64,000 nucleotides of DNA from contig NZ_MSCJ01000001.1 in assembly GCF_002954615.1 (NCBI RefSeq), forward strand, positions 496,001 through 560,000, given 5' to 3'. The position numbers and the translations under genes were made by a program. The DNA is from Photobacterium angustum. GTDB lineage: Bacteria; Pseudomonadota; Gammaproteobacteria; Enterobacterales; Vibrionaceae. The notes beneath the pieces were generated by a model that was not told where the DNA came from, searched no databases, and was given only the letters and a program-made list of their open reading frames with translations. Shown here in pieces: positions 46,420-56,496 of the stretch (position 1 is the first letter of the stretch; each line of letters begins with the position of its first letter).

Positions 46420-48267
46420 CTAGTTAATAGTGCTGCAATTTAAGCAGAACGCATAACGACCATTAGGATCGTTAAAGTTACTAAGAGAAGTCAGATCTTT
46501 AGCAACTTTAGTCACTGGCGCTAATGCATTCGGCGTGTCACCAAGAACCATAGCAACAACTTGTGCTTTTACTTCACCCGACATTTCTTTAAAGAATTGC
46601 TGGATAGGAGAAAGAGGCTGTTGCATCCACACCAATTGGTAATCATCAATTTTAGCGAGTGACACCGCTTCCGTTATTGCTGTATCAAAGTCACCGAGTT
46701 CATCGACTAAGCCACGTTCTTTCGCGTCTTTACCCGTCCATACTCGGCCTTGAGCAATTTTATCTGCTTGTTCGAGTGACATATGACGGTATTTGCTGAC
46801 TAAACCAATGAAGCGCTGGTAGCCATTATCAACCCCAAGCTGGAAAACCTTGCCGATATTTTCAGGAAGTGCACGTGTTACACCGACACCAGCAAAAGGG
46901 GTCGTGCCTACGCCATCACTGTAAACGCCAAGTTTTTCTAAGCTTTTCTCAAATGTGGTTAAAATCGCAAAGATACCAATAGAGCCGGTGATCGTTGTTG
47001 GTTGCGCGATGATCTTATCGGCACTTGAAGAGATCCAGTAACCACCTGATGCAGCAACACTCGACATTGACACAACAACAGGTTTACCTGCCGCTTTTAA
47101 GGCATCGACTTCATTACGTATCACTTCAGAAGCAAAGGCGCTGCCTCCAGGGCTATCGACACGTAAAATCACAGATTTTATATCGTTATCAAAGCGAGCT
47201 TTGCGAAGTAGTGCAGCAATCGTGTCACCACCTGCTGTACCTTGGCTGCTCTTTCCGTCAACAATAGCGCCACTTGCAACAACCACTGCTACTTTGTTAT
47301 TTGATGGTTTTTGATCATCAACCAGCATAGATAAGTAATCGTAGTAGCTGATCTGCTTAAAGCTGTGCTCACCGTTATCACCAAATTCTTTGATTAAGAT
47401 TTGGCTTAATTGAGGACGAGTTACCAATTCATCAACCAGACCCATTTTTTTACTCAGTTGAGCAAAATCACCATTAACAGCTGTAAGTTGTTCAATAAAG
47501 CCGTTCATTTCAGGCGTCAGTGTTTTAGCATCGATATTGCGGTTTTTCGCCACATCAGACGTATAAGCATCCCAGAGTTGATCTAACCAAACCGTATTCG
47601 CTTCTTTCGCTGCAGCTGACATGCCATCGCGGATATAAGGTTCGACAAATGATTTGTAAGTACCTACACGGAAAACGTGGGTGGTGACATCTAGCTTTTC
47701 TAATAATGTTTTATAGTAAAGCGTGTAGGTGCCATAACCCGTTAGCATGATACCGCCATCAGGTGACATAAAGATCTTATCGGCATAACTTGCAAGGTAG
47801 TATTGGCTTTGGCTGTAATGACCACCATAAGCATAAACAGGTTTACCTGATGCTTTAAACTCTTGAATGGCTTTTGCAATATAGCGAAGTTTAGTCAGAC
47901 TCGTTTCTGGCATGTTTTTAAGATTTAATACAAGGCCAGTAATAGAGCTATCGGTAGTTGCAGTTCGGATGGCTTCGACAATATCGAATAAAACGTTTTG
48001 TTCAACAGGTGGTTGCCCCATCACATCACTAATAACGCTATCTAATGGATTGTCATAGTTTTTCTGCTCAACAATCGGGCCTGATAGGTTAAGTACAAGT
48101 GCCGATGCCTCTGGCTTTTCAGGGCTATCATCATGGTCACTAAAAGCAAAAATAATGGCACCTACAATCAGTAGGAAAATTAAGTTAAGAATAAACTTAC
48201 GGGCAAAGTTGATTAGCTTCCAGATTGTTCTGAAAAACGCTCCAATCCCTGTGAATATGGCTTTCAT
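46420..48267 (-). CDS. sppA: Signal peptide peptidase SppA, 67K type
   Basis: SppA digests cleaved signal peptides in the inner membrane. The 615-residue product has an N-terminal membrane helix (about 24-42) and the tandem peptidase S49 domains of the long type. The catalytic lysine is in GTYKSFVEP (about 200) and the serine nucleophile in SVAASGGYWIS (about 400). SPGGSAFASEVIR and TGSIGIFA are also typical. ATG 48267 (MKAIFTGIGAFFRTIWK) aligns with E. coli SppA, and GAGAG lies about seven bases upstream, so the longer open frame to 48297 was not used. The C-terminal YAFCLNCSTIN resembles the E. coli end. Confidence 0.94.
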   Translation of the reverse strand: MKAIFTGIGAFFRTIWKLINFARKFILNLIFLLIVGAIIFAFSDHDDSPEKPEASALVLNLSGPIVEQKNYDNPLDSVISDVMGQPPVEQNVLFDIVEAIRTATTDSSITGLVLNLKNMPETSLTKLRYIAKAIQEFKASGKPVYAYGGHYSQSQYYLASYADKIFMSPDGGIMLTGYGTYTLYYKTLLEKLDVTTHVFRVGTYKSFVEPYIRDGMSAAAKEANTVWLDQLWDAYTSDVAKNRNIDAKTLTPEMNGFIEQLTAVNGDFAQLSKKMGLVDELVTRPQLSQILIKEFGDNGEHSFKQISYYDYLSMLVDDQKPSNNKVAVVVASGAIVDGKSSQGTAGGDTIAALLRKARFDNDIKSVILRVDSPGGSAFASEVIRNEVDALKAAGKPVVVSMSSVAASGGYWISSSADKIIAQPTTITGSIGIFAILTTFEKSLEKLGVYSDGVGTTPFAGVGVTRALPENIGKVFQLGVDNGYQRFIGLVSKYRHMSLEQADKIAQGRVWTGKDAKERGLVDELGDFDTAITEAVSLAKIDDYQLVWMQQPLSPIQQFFKEMSGEVKAQVVAMVLGDTPNALAPVTKVAKDLTSLSNFNDPNGRYAFCLNCSTIN

Positions 48268-48471
48268 GAATGCTCTCTTTAATGATTCTTGAGGCATATC
48301 GTATCGTACTCATTAACTAATTTCAGTAAATTTACTATTAAGAATAGATATCAAAACAAGGTATTGAATAAATAGCCGTGCTGTTAGTCATTGAAGGTAT
48401 AAGAAAAGTGCGCGAAAGCACAATTGTTAACTTAATGTAAACAAATGTTTGAAATGGCATGATAGGGTTAA

Positions 48472-50523
<2,052 letters not shown>

Positions 50524-50557
50524 TTAAGTGAGCATAAAATAAAGAGTAGTTAAAAAG

Positions 50558-50593
50558 AAAGGATGAGGTAATGTTTACCTCATCCTTTTTATT
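50558..50593. terminator. Bidirectional terminator between fadH and yjbH
   Basis: AAAGGATGAGGTAA and TTACCTCATCCTTT form a perfect 14-base stem with a short loop and T-runs on both sides, ending next to the yjbH stop. Confidence 0.9.
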
Positions 50594-52750
50594 TTACTCT
50601 ACGGTTACTTTCACATATTTGATGTATGCATTTCTTAAACGTTGAGTGTTTGCTTTAAAGTAAGCAGGAGAAAGTCGGCCACGGTTCTCATATTGACGAA
50701 CAATATTATGCTGAAGATCCGATGAAGCCCCTAAACCAGAGTTTAAGTTATTGTGGCTTTCACCGACGCGTGTTTGTAATGAGTATACAAACTGATCGAT
50801 ACCACGTACCTGTACATAGTCAGGCTTCATATCACGCCAAGGTGTTAATGGGATGGCAATACTAACGGCAACAAAGTCTTCATATTCACTACTATCTTTT
50901 GCCTTGGAAGTTAGGTAGTTAATGCTTAATTTAGTATCTCCTAACCAGTGGTTAGACGTTACACGCGCACCGACATCACCTTGGAAATATTCGCCTGCTT
51001 GAAGGCCTAATTGCCAGTTATATTCTGGAAGTGAATAGGTATAGTTAGCTAATACACTTTGTTTATCTGCAATTTTTCTTCCTCGAGCATCATATTCATC
51101 TTTAGAAATGAATTTACTCGCTTCAAAACCCAGCATGTGATCGCCTTGTGGTGAGTACCATTGGGTTTCATTTATCCCTCCCCAGTAGCCGCCCATCATA
51201 TAGCCACCACTAAATTGAGTAATGATATTTTGTGGCAGTTTAAATGCTTGATGAATAAGTGCGCGGTCAAGCTTGTTTTCAAACGCTTGTTGATGCCACA
51301 AGCCACCTTGGTCAAAATCGTCACTATTATCAATAGGTACCATATAACGTAGATCAACAGCGGCACCTTGCCATAGTGGGGTATAAAGGTTGGCAGCAAG
51401 TGCGAGAGAATAATCAAAGAAGCCATATTCTGTTGCTGTTCGGTGATTTAATGCGGGAGATAAAATCACTTGGCTACGACCAAAACCGCTATTCATGGTT
51501 TGGTATAACCAAGTCGTTTGGTCAAAGTTAGGCTTTGCACTTATGGTGTTAAAGCTAAGTTGCTTACAAGGGATATCTGATTGAATGAATTCACGATAAC
51601 ATTGGGTTTCCGTGTTTACTGCAAACATTGGTAATCCGTTAGTCAGTAAAATTAGCTCAACACTTTGTTCTTGGTTTTGTTGGATGTTAGCTTTGCTATC
51701 TGAATTTTTAATGAGTTTAGCAAGATCACTAAAGACTCCATCGCCAGCTTTGCTAGCAATAATACCCAGAGCAACACCTACACCATCAATTTGGTTATGG
51801 TTATAACGACGGTTTTCTAACGCAATAACCATTTTATTATTACGATAGCCGACATTTAAATTAATAAAGCCTTCTTCTTTTAACGCATTGATTAAGTTTG
51901 CAAGGCTTGCAGTACTTGCTTGCGCCAATTGTTGATTAATCTTTTTGGCTAATTGCTCATTCTTACTGGTGGTAAGATTAAGTGCTGTATTATCGTTATA
52001 ACCCATTAAAGGAACAGAAAAATTAACGCCCCATACATCCTGCTCACTGCGCTCATGCCCTGTATAAACTTGGTAATCAAGGCTTAATTGACTGCCCCAA
52101 GGTAATAATCCCTGAGGTGTGAACAACTTAGCATTGCTGTTAAATTCAGCTGCATCGTATTCAGCGGTTAATTGCATAAACGAAAGCGGTTGCCACTCAG
52201 CGCCAGCAAAAGGGCCATTCATAATGCCATTAGCAAGTACTGAACTGCCGTAACCACCGCTTAAGCGTAGCGATAAGCTGTCAAAGGTTTTATCGGCCAC
52301 AATGTATTTAGTATCAAAATTATTGGCAGCGCCACCAATATCCTGCGCACCAATAGCGACATTGAACCCTGTAAAGTCATAAACATAAGGTAGTTGAAAT
52401 TTTGCTGACGCCGATAAATCACGGATTCCACCGTCTTTTTCTGTATATAAATTAGTATCGTAAGTTTTGGTAACAATACGACCACCGACTTCTAAATAAG
52501 GAAATAACCCTGTGGCAACGAACCAATTATCGAGCTGGCTAATGGACTGACGATAAGGCACACCTTGGTGGAAAGAAAGACTAATGTCGCCTGCTTTAAT
52601 CACTTGAGCATTAGGGGTAAACATTAAGCCGGTATAACTTTGGCTTGATGGGAGAATATCAACAGATGAAGCGTGAACCTGTGGTGAGGTGAATGCTGCC
52701 AATATGCTTAATGTTAATAATGAATGAGGTATAGAAGGGAGTGAATTCAT
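50594..52750 (-). CDS. YjbH-family exopolysaccharide outer-membrane protein
   Basis: This 718-residue exported protein of the YjbH/DUF940 (WbfB) family has a signal peptide (about 1-27, ending VHA). A large beta-rich domain follows, with SQSYTGLMFTPNAQVIKAGDISLSF at the start, typical of YjbH, then many amphipathic strands to the end. YjbH-type proteins accompany capsule and exopolysaccharide export loci and are predicted outer-membrane barrels that may assist secretion. GGAAG six bases before ATG 52750 supports that start. It is third in a leftward group after the OmpA-family gene and the lipoprotein. The usual companions YjbE/F/G are not in this window. Confidence 0.85.
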   Translation of the reverse strand: MNSLPSIPHSLLTLSILAAFTSPQVHASSVDILPSSQSYTGLMFTPNAQVIKAGDISLSFHQGVPYRQSISQLDNWFVATGLFPYLEVGGRIVTKTYDTNLYTEKDGGIRDLSASAKFQLPYVYDFTGFNVAIGAQDIGGAANNFDTKYIVADKTFDSLSLRLSGGYGSSVLANGIMNGPFAGAEWQPLSFMQLTAEYDAAEFNSNAKLFTPQGLLPWGSQLSLDYQVYTGHERSEQDVWGVNFSVPLMGYNDNTALNLTTSKNEQLAKKINQQLAQASTASLANLINALKEEGFINLNVGYRNNKMVIALENRRYNHNQIDGVGVALGIIASKAGDGVFSDLAKLIKNSDSKANIQQNQEQSVELILLTNGLPMFAVNTETQCYREFIQSDIPCKQLSFNTISAKPNFDQTTWLYQTMNSGFGRSQVILSPALNHRTATEYGFFDYSLALAANLYTPLWQGAAVDLRYMVPIDNSDDFDQGGLWHQQAFENKLDRALIHQAFKLPQNIITQFSGGYMMGGYWGGINETQWYSPQGDHMLGFEASKFISKDEYDARGRKIADKQSVLANYTYSLPEYNWQLGLQAGEYFQGDVGARVTSNHWLGDTKLSINYLTSKAKDSSEYEDFVAVSIAIPLTPWRDMKPDYVQVRGIDQFVYSLQTRVGESHNNLNSGLGASSDLQHNIVRQYENRGRLSPAYFKANTQRLRNAYIKYVKVTVE

Positions 52751-52797
52751 GATCGACTTCCGTGTAGCAAGATAAAAATATCGCATATAAAAGAAAC

Positions 52798-52823
52798 AAC
52801 AAAAGGCACCCGAAGGTGCCTTA
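52798..52823 (-). terminator. Terminator of the lipoprotein gene (UUCG loop)
   Basis: Read leftward, AAGGCACC-TTCG-GGTGCCTT is a perfect 8-base stem capped by a stabilising UUCG tetraloop, followed by TTGTTGTTTC. It lies between the lipoprotein gene and yjbH and could reduce readthrough into yjbH. Confidence 0.75.
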
Positions 52824-52840
52824 ATTTTTTATAGTAGTGA

Positions 52841-53788
52841 TTAGTTACCAGTACCACCGCCTGATGAACCGTCACCGCCACCAGTACCACCGCCAGTACC
52901 ACCAGTAGGAGTAGCGTCTGGATCTTCTGGTTTATCTGGTACTTTTGATTCTGCTGGTTTTTTGATTGCTTCATCTAAAGCAGGGATTTTTTGAATATCT
53001 TCTATCGTCTCTGCTTGTGTAGCTGTCTTAAATGTATTTTCATCAGCTAAGATTTTAGCTAACTCAACATGAACAGGTTTACCGTCTTTACTTGTTGGGT
53101 AATTTGGGTGCTCTGCTAATGTAGCTTCTGCAAGTAATTTAGTGACTTTCGTCACGTCGTCAGTTGAGGCATTTGGCTGTGCGGCTAACGTATCAGCAAG
53201 AACATGTGTTGTTGCAATTAATTTACTATGAATATCAGTAAAATCAGAGTTTTCAGCTAATTTCTTCACTGCACTGTCAGTATCTCTCAATAGATCAGTC
53301 ACAGAAATGCCGCAGGTATTTGCGATTTCACCTAAACCTAAATCTTCTAGTACTTGACTTGCTGTTGCTTCGTCGTAAGCATTATCACCAAGCTTATTAG
53401 CAATCAGTGTTGATAATGGAGAAGCTGTCGCCGCCTCACCTTTTTTGAACAATCCTTTAGGAGCTTTTAATTCTAAAGTTGGTAAGTATTTACCATTAGA
53501 TGTGTCTTGGGGAATAACTTTACCGTCAGGCTTAAATGTGAATGAACAGTTTTCAGGCGCATTAACGAATGCTTCATCAGTTGTTTTAACGAAACCATCA
53601 TAGTTGGTTAAACCAACAACCTTGTCACCATTTCCACAGTTATAGCTTCCCTGAATACCCCAAATAGCACCATCAAAAGCTTGTACTGATGCTGATGTCA
53701 CTTCAGGTGTAACGCTGTTGTTATTGTCACTACCACAGCCCGCGATGATAACGCCAGCAATGATGGTTGATAATAATTTGATCTTCAT
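52841..53788 (-). CDS. Unknown lipoprotein with glycine-rich tail, next to yjbH
   Basis: This 315-residue protein has a lipoprotein signal with lipobox IIAGC (cysteine about residue 17), then GSDNNN. The middle part (about 35-270) is mostly helical in the second half and includes one cysteine-containing AFDGAIWGIQGSYNCGNGD segment. The tail (about 278-315) is Pro/Asp/Glu-rich and then almost only Gly/Thr/Ser (GGTGGGTGGGDGSSGGG). I do not recognise a family with certainty. Its place between an OmpA-family protein and YjbH at the edge of a capsule locus suggests an envelope or polysaccharide-assembly role, which is inference. The Gly-rich tail is encoded by a repetitive GCC/ACC-type stretch. 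Confidence 0.7.
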   Translation of the reverse strand: MKIKLLSTIIAGVIIAGCGSDNNNSVTPEVTSASVQAFDGAIWGIQGSYNCGNGDKVVGLTNYDGFVKTTDEAFVNAPENCSFTFKPDGKVIPQDTSNGKYLPTLELKAPKGLFKKGEAATASPLSTLIANKLGDNAYDEATASQVLEDLGLGEIANTCGISVTDLLRDTDSAVKKLAENSDFTDIHSKLIATTHVLADTLAAQPNASTDDVTKVTKLLAEATLAEHPNYPTSKDGKPVHVELAKILADENTFKTATQAETIEDIQKIPALDEAIKKPAESKVPDKPEDPDATPTGGTGGGTGGGDGSSGGGTGN

Positions 53789-53838
53789 ATTTATTCCTTA
53801 TTTATGAAGCGATACATTTAATTAAATGAGTAATGGGA

Positions 53839-54819
53839 TTATTCAGCAATTACTTGCGTTGAAGTTTCAATATCAAGCGATGGTGAAATAATGTCGACAC
53901 GACGGTTCTGTGCACGACCTTCCTCGGTTTGATTTGATGCAACAGGATCTGATTCACCACGACCTTGAGCAATGATGCGTGTGCTATCCAGATTTAGATG
54001 TTGACGAAGCGCGTCTGCAACCGCTTCTGCACGTTTAACTGATAAGGTTTGGTTATAAGCTTCAGAACCACGGCTATCGGTATGACCCACAACATAGATT
54101 TTTGCGGCATCTTGCTCTTTTAAGCGCTGTTCAAAAGGTGCAAGTTTTGCTGCGTCACCCGTTGTGATGGTGCTGCTATCAAAAGCGAAAGGGACTGTCA
54201 GTCTAAGCTCTTCAAGCGTGGCGATAGTGACTTGATTAACATAGATTGGTTCTTCAACAATAACGGGTGCTGGCGCGCCCCAATGAAAAGCTAAACCTAA
54301 ACCTGCAAAGTGAATATCAGGGCCAGCAACATCGTTGTAGTATTGGTACTCTACACGAGTCGAAACATTCTTATTTATGAAGTATTCAAGGCCAGCTCCC
54401 GCTGTAGGTGACCAACCGTTATCACTGTTAGCGACACCAGAACCAATTGCATTCCAGTCGTAATAAAAAGCACCCGCTTTAGCGAAGATATCAACGCTAT
54501 CAGAAATTGCATAAGAGAACTTAGTAACAAGGTCAGCACCTTGCGCTTCATAACTCCCCTGTTTGTTATCTAATTTGGCATTACCTAAATGAGTGTAGCC
54601 TGTTTCTAAAGCAAACCAAGGCGTAACTTGATAACCCGCAAACACACCACCGGCAAAATTAGTATCTTCTAATTTTGTTACAGAGGTAACAGCATCATCC
54701 ATGTTTGTAATGTGGCTGGCACCTACGCGCGCGCCGACATACCAAGGGTTATCTGTTGATGCATGTACGGAATTGGATACAACTAGAGCAAAGGGGATCA
54801 TTAAAATGATTTTGTTCAT
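53839..54819 (-). CDS. OmpA-family outer-membrane protein
   Basis: This 326-residue protein has a signal peptide (about 1-20), an N-terminal eight-strand OmpA barrel (about 22-180, NPWYVGARVGASHI and AGAGLEYFINKNVSTRVEYQYY) and a C-terminal peptidoglycan-binding OmpA domain (about 210-315). The latter includes VPFAFDSSTI, VVGHTDSRGSEAYNQTLS with the binding aspartate, and NRRVDI. It tethers the outer membrane to peptidoglycan. ATG 54819 replaces the longer open frame (to 54861), since the protein then begins with a good signal peptide. It heads the leftward group with the lipoprotein and YjbH, opposite wza. Confidence 0.88.
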   Translation of the reverse strand: MNKIILMIPFALVVSNSVHASTDNPWYVGARVGASHITNMDDAVTSVTKLEDTNFAGGVFAGYQVTPWFALETGYTHLGNAKLDNKQGSYEAQGADLVTKFSYAISDSVDIFAKAGAFYYDWNAIGSGVANSDNGWSPTAGAGLEYFINKNVSTRVEYQYYNDVAGPDIHFAGLGLAFHWGAPAPVIVEEPIYVNQVTIATLEELRLTVPFAFDSSTITTGDAAKLAPFEQRLKEQDAAKIYVVGHTDSRGSEAYNQTLSVKRAEAVADALRQHLNLDSTRIIAQGRGESDPVASNQTEEGRAQNRRVDIISPSLDIETSTQVIAE

Positions 54820-55088
54820 TATTGCCACCGTATTTAAAAGAAAGGTTATATAGAAATTCAATTATTAAACGAGGAGTATATATTTTGTTGCATATCGCGG
54901 GGAATGTATTTTTTTGCTTCATCAGTTTTTTTGCTTAAAAGTGATAACAACATCACAACAAAAAAAGTCGCTAACACTATTTTAATTAATTTGTAACATA
55001 TTTTATGTTCTTATTTGTCAATAATTTAGTTGTAAAATTAGCTTTTGGTGCAAAAAAGTGCGATCTGCAACTTGTTTATGAAAAATTG

Positions 55089-55117
55089 TTGAATATATAA
55101 GTGTGCTAATGCATTAT
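55089..55117 (+). promoter_or_regulatory. Candidate promoter of the wza operon
   Basis: TTGAAT (55089-55094) and CATTAT (55112-55117) are separated by exactly 17 bases. Each matches the sigma-70 consensus at four of six positions. It lies about 85 bases upstream of the ops element, so the ops would be transcribed. Confidence 0.4.
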
Positions 55118-55136
55118 CATGCGCAAAATCGACACA

Positions 55137-55182
55137 AGGATGAGGGCGATTTAATGCTTTCATTCATCCTATTTGAAAGCAT
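55137..55182 (+). other. Structured leader with overlapping pairings (pseudoknot-like)
   Basis: ATGCTTTCA (55154-55162) pairs with TGAAAGCAT (55174-55182). The loop of that hairpin contains TCATCCT (55164-55170), complementary to AGGATGA upstream (55137-55143). The order a-b-a'-b' fits a pseudoknot or two competing hairpins. Confidence 0.4.
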
Positions 55183-55185
55183 ATG

Positions 55186-55214
55186 AGGAGCTGTAACCTT
55201 AGGGCGGTAGCATT
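55186..55214 (+). promoter_or_regulatory. JUMPstart sequence with ops element (RfaH recruitment)
   Basis: The ops core GGCGGTAGCATT (55203-55214) matches GGCGGTAG-N-N-T and is preceded by GGAGCTGTAA, as in the JUMPstart element of enterobacterial and Vibrio polysaccharide operons. RfaH is known to be recruited to paused RNA polymerase at ops and to suppress termination across long operons. Confidence 0.9.
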
Positions 55215-55218
55215 CTTA

Positions 55219-55242
55219 TTGGTTTGTTGGTTTGTTGGTTTG
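55219..55242 (+). repeat. Three tandem copies of the octamer TTGGTTTG
   Basis: Three perfect copies (55219-55226, 55227-55234, 55235-55242) are followed by a partial TTTG. They lie four bases after the ops element and 54 bases before the wza start, in the transcribed leader. Confidence 0.9.
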
Positions 55243-55295
55243 TTTGTAATGTTAGGCACTTCTTTTTTTACTCATTTTCTCGCTGTGAGCTCACC

Positions 55296-56426
55296 ATGAC
55301 GTTATCAAGAAAAATCATATCTACAATTTCAGTTACCTTATTACTGACTGGTTGTAGTATTCCAGGTTCAAATATCAATATTGATAATAAACAGGTGGTC
55401 GCTACGGGCTCTGAAGATACAGCGTTAGATAATATAAATGTTTATCCATTAACCGCCACAACGGTAAGCCAATATAAAAATACCCCAATTTCAGCGCGTA
55501 CCAATAACACGCTTGAGAATGAATTAAAGCATTATGAGTATCATATTGGTCCGGGAGATATTTTAAATGTCACTATTTGGGATCATCCAGAACTAACCAT
55601 TCCAGCAGGCTCTTATCGAAGTGCGAGTGAAGCGGGTAACTGGGTGCATGCTGATGGCACTATTTTTTATCCTTATATAGGTAAAGTAAAAGTGGCAGGT
55701 AAAACCGTTACCCAGGTACGTAAGGAAATTGCCCGTCGATTAGCCGCTTATATTGAAGCACCACAAGTTGATGTAAATGTCGCCTCGTTTCGTTCTAAAA
55801 AAACCTATGTTACGGGTGCTGTAAAAAATCCTGGGCCGCAAGCAATAACCAATATTCCATTAACACTGCTTGATGCAGTGAATAAATCGGGTGGTTTAGC
55901 AAAAGATTCTGATTGGCGTAACGTAACCTTGACGCGAAATGGCAAAGATCAGCAAGTTTCCTTGTACGCTTTAATGCAACGTGGTGATTTAACTCAAAAC
56001 CGTTTATTACAAGATGGCGATATCGTTCATGTGCCAAGAGATGACGCGCAAAAAGTCTTTGTGATGGGCGAAGTGAACAAGCCGCAGTTGTTAAAAATTG
56101 ATCGTGCAGGTATGAGCTTAACAGAAGCTCTCAGTAATGTGGGTGGCATTAATGAATTAGAAGCCGATGCGACTGGGGTCTTTGTTATTCGTTCAAAAGA
56201 AACCACCAAGCCTAATGATCCTATTGCAGACATTTACCAGTTAAATATTAAAGATGCGACTGCACTTGTTATTGGCACTGAGTTTGATTTAAAACCTTAC
56301 GATATTGTTTATGTAACAGCAGCGCCAATTACACGTTGGAATCGTGTTATTAAACAATTACTACCGACTATTACCGGATTTAATAGCTTAACTGAAGGTG
56401 TTAATCGTTTTGTCGATTTGAAGTAG
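55296..56426 (+). CDS. wza: Polysaccharide export outer-membrane lipoprotein Wza
   Basis: Wza forms the octameric outer-membrane channel for capsular or O-antigen-type polysaccharide. The 376-residue protein has a lipobox LLLTGC (cysteine about 20), the polysaccharide-export (PES) domain starting [20 protein letters not shown], and repeated SLBB domains ([26 protein letters not shown]). The C-terminal amphipathic helix that spans the outer membrane is present ([18 protein letters not shown]). The frame is open from 55224, but ATG 55296 with GTGAG six bases upstream gives a proper lipoprotein signal. It is the first gene after the ops element. Confidence 0.94.
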   Translation: MTLSRKIISTISVTLLLTGCSIPGSNINIDNKQVVATGSEDTALDNINVYPLTATTVSQYKNTPISARTNNTLENELKHYEYHIGPGDILNVTIWDHPELTIPAGSYRSASEAGNWVHADGTIFYPYIGKVKVAGKTVTQVRKEIARRLAAYIEAPQVDVNVASFRSKKTYVTGAVKNPGPQAITNIPLTLLDAVNKSGGLAKDSDWRNVTLTRNGKDQQVSLYALMQRGDLTQNRLLQDGDIVHVPRDDAQKVFVMGEVNKPQLLKIDRAGMSLTEALSNVGGINELEADATGVFVIRSKETTKPNDPIADIYQLNIKDATALVIGTEFDLKPYDIVYVTAAPITRWNRVIKQLLPTITGFNSLTEGVNRFVDLK

Positions 56427-56496
56427 ATAAAACAAAACGTCGAATTTTAAAACTGCAGTTAAATAAACCTATATTGACTCGAATGGAAAATGATTC

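Larger units (their letters stand above)
54820..55295. other. Divergent regulatory region of the polysaccharide locus
   Basis: This 476-base region separates the leftward OmpA-family gene from wza. It is AT-rich on the left. On the right it holds a promoter (55089-55117), a structured leader (55137-55182), a JUMPstart/ops element (55186-55214) and three tandem TTGGTTTG octamers (55219-55242). No gene is supported. Confidence 0.6.

Noticed and set aside
52840..52915. GC-rich repetitive stretch that looks at first like a tandem DNA repeat or CRISPR-like array
   Set aside because: It encodes the Gly/Thr/Ser tail of the lipoprotein. The repeats are imperfect and codon-based, with no spacers.
52841..53788. 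Lipoprotein considered as a rhombosortase (GlyGly-CTERM) substrate because of its Gly-rich tail
   Set aside because: The tail ends in Gly/Asn without the membrane helix and basic cluster that GlyGly-CTERM proteins need.
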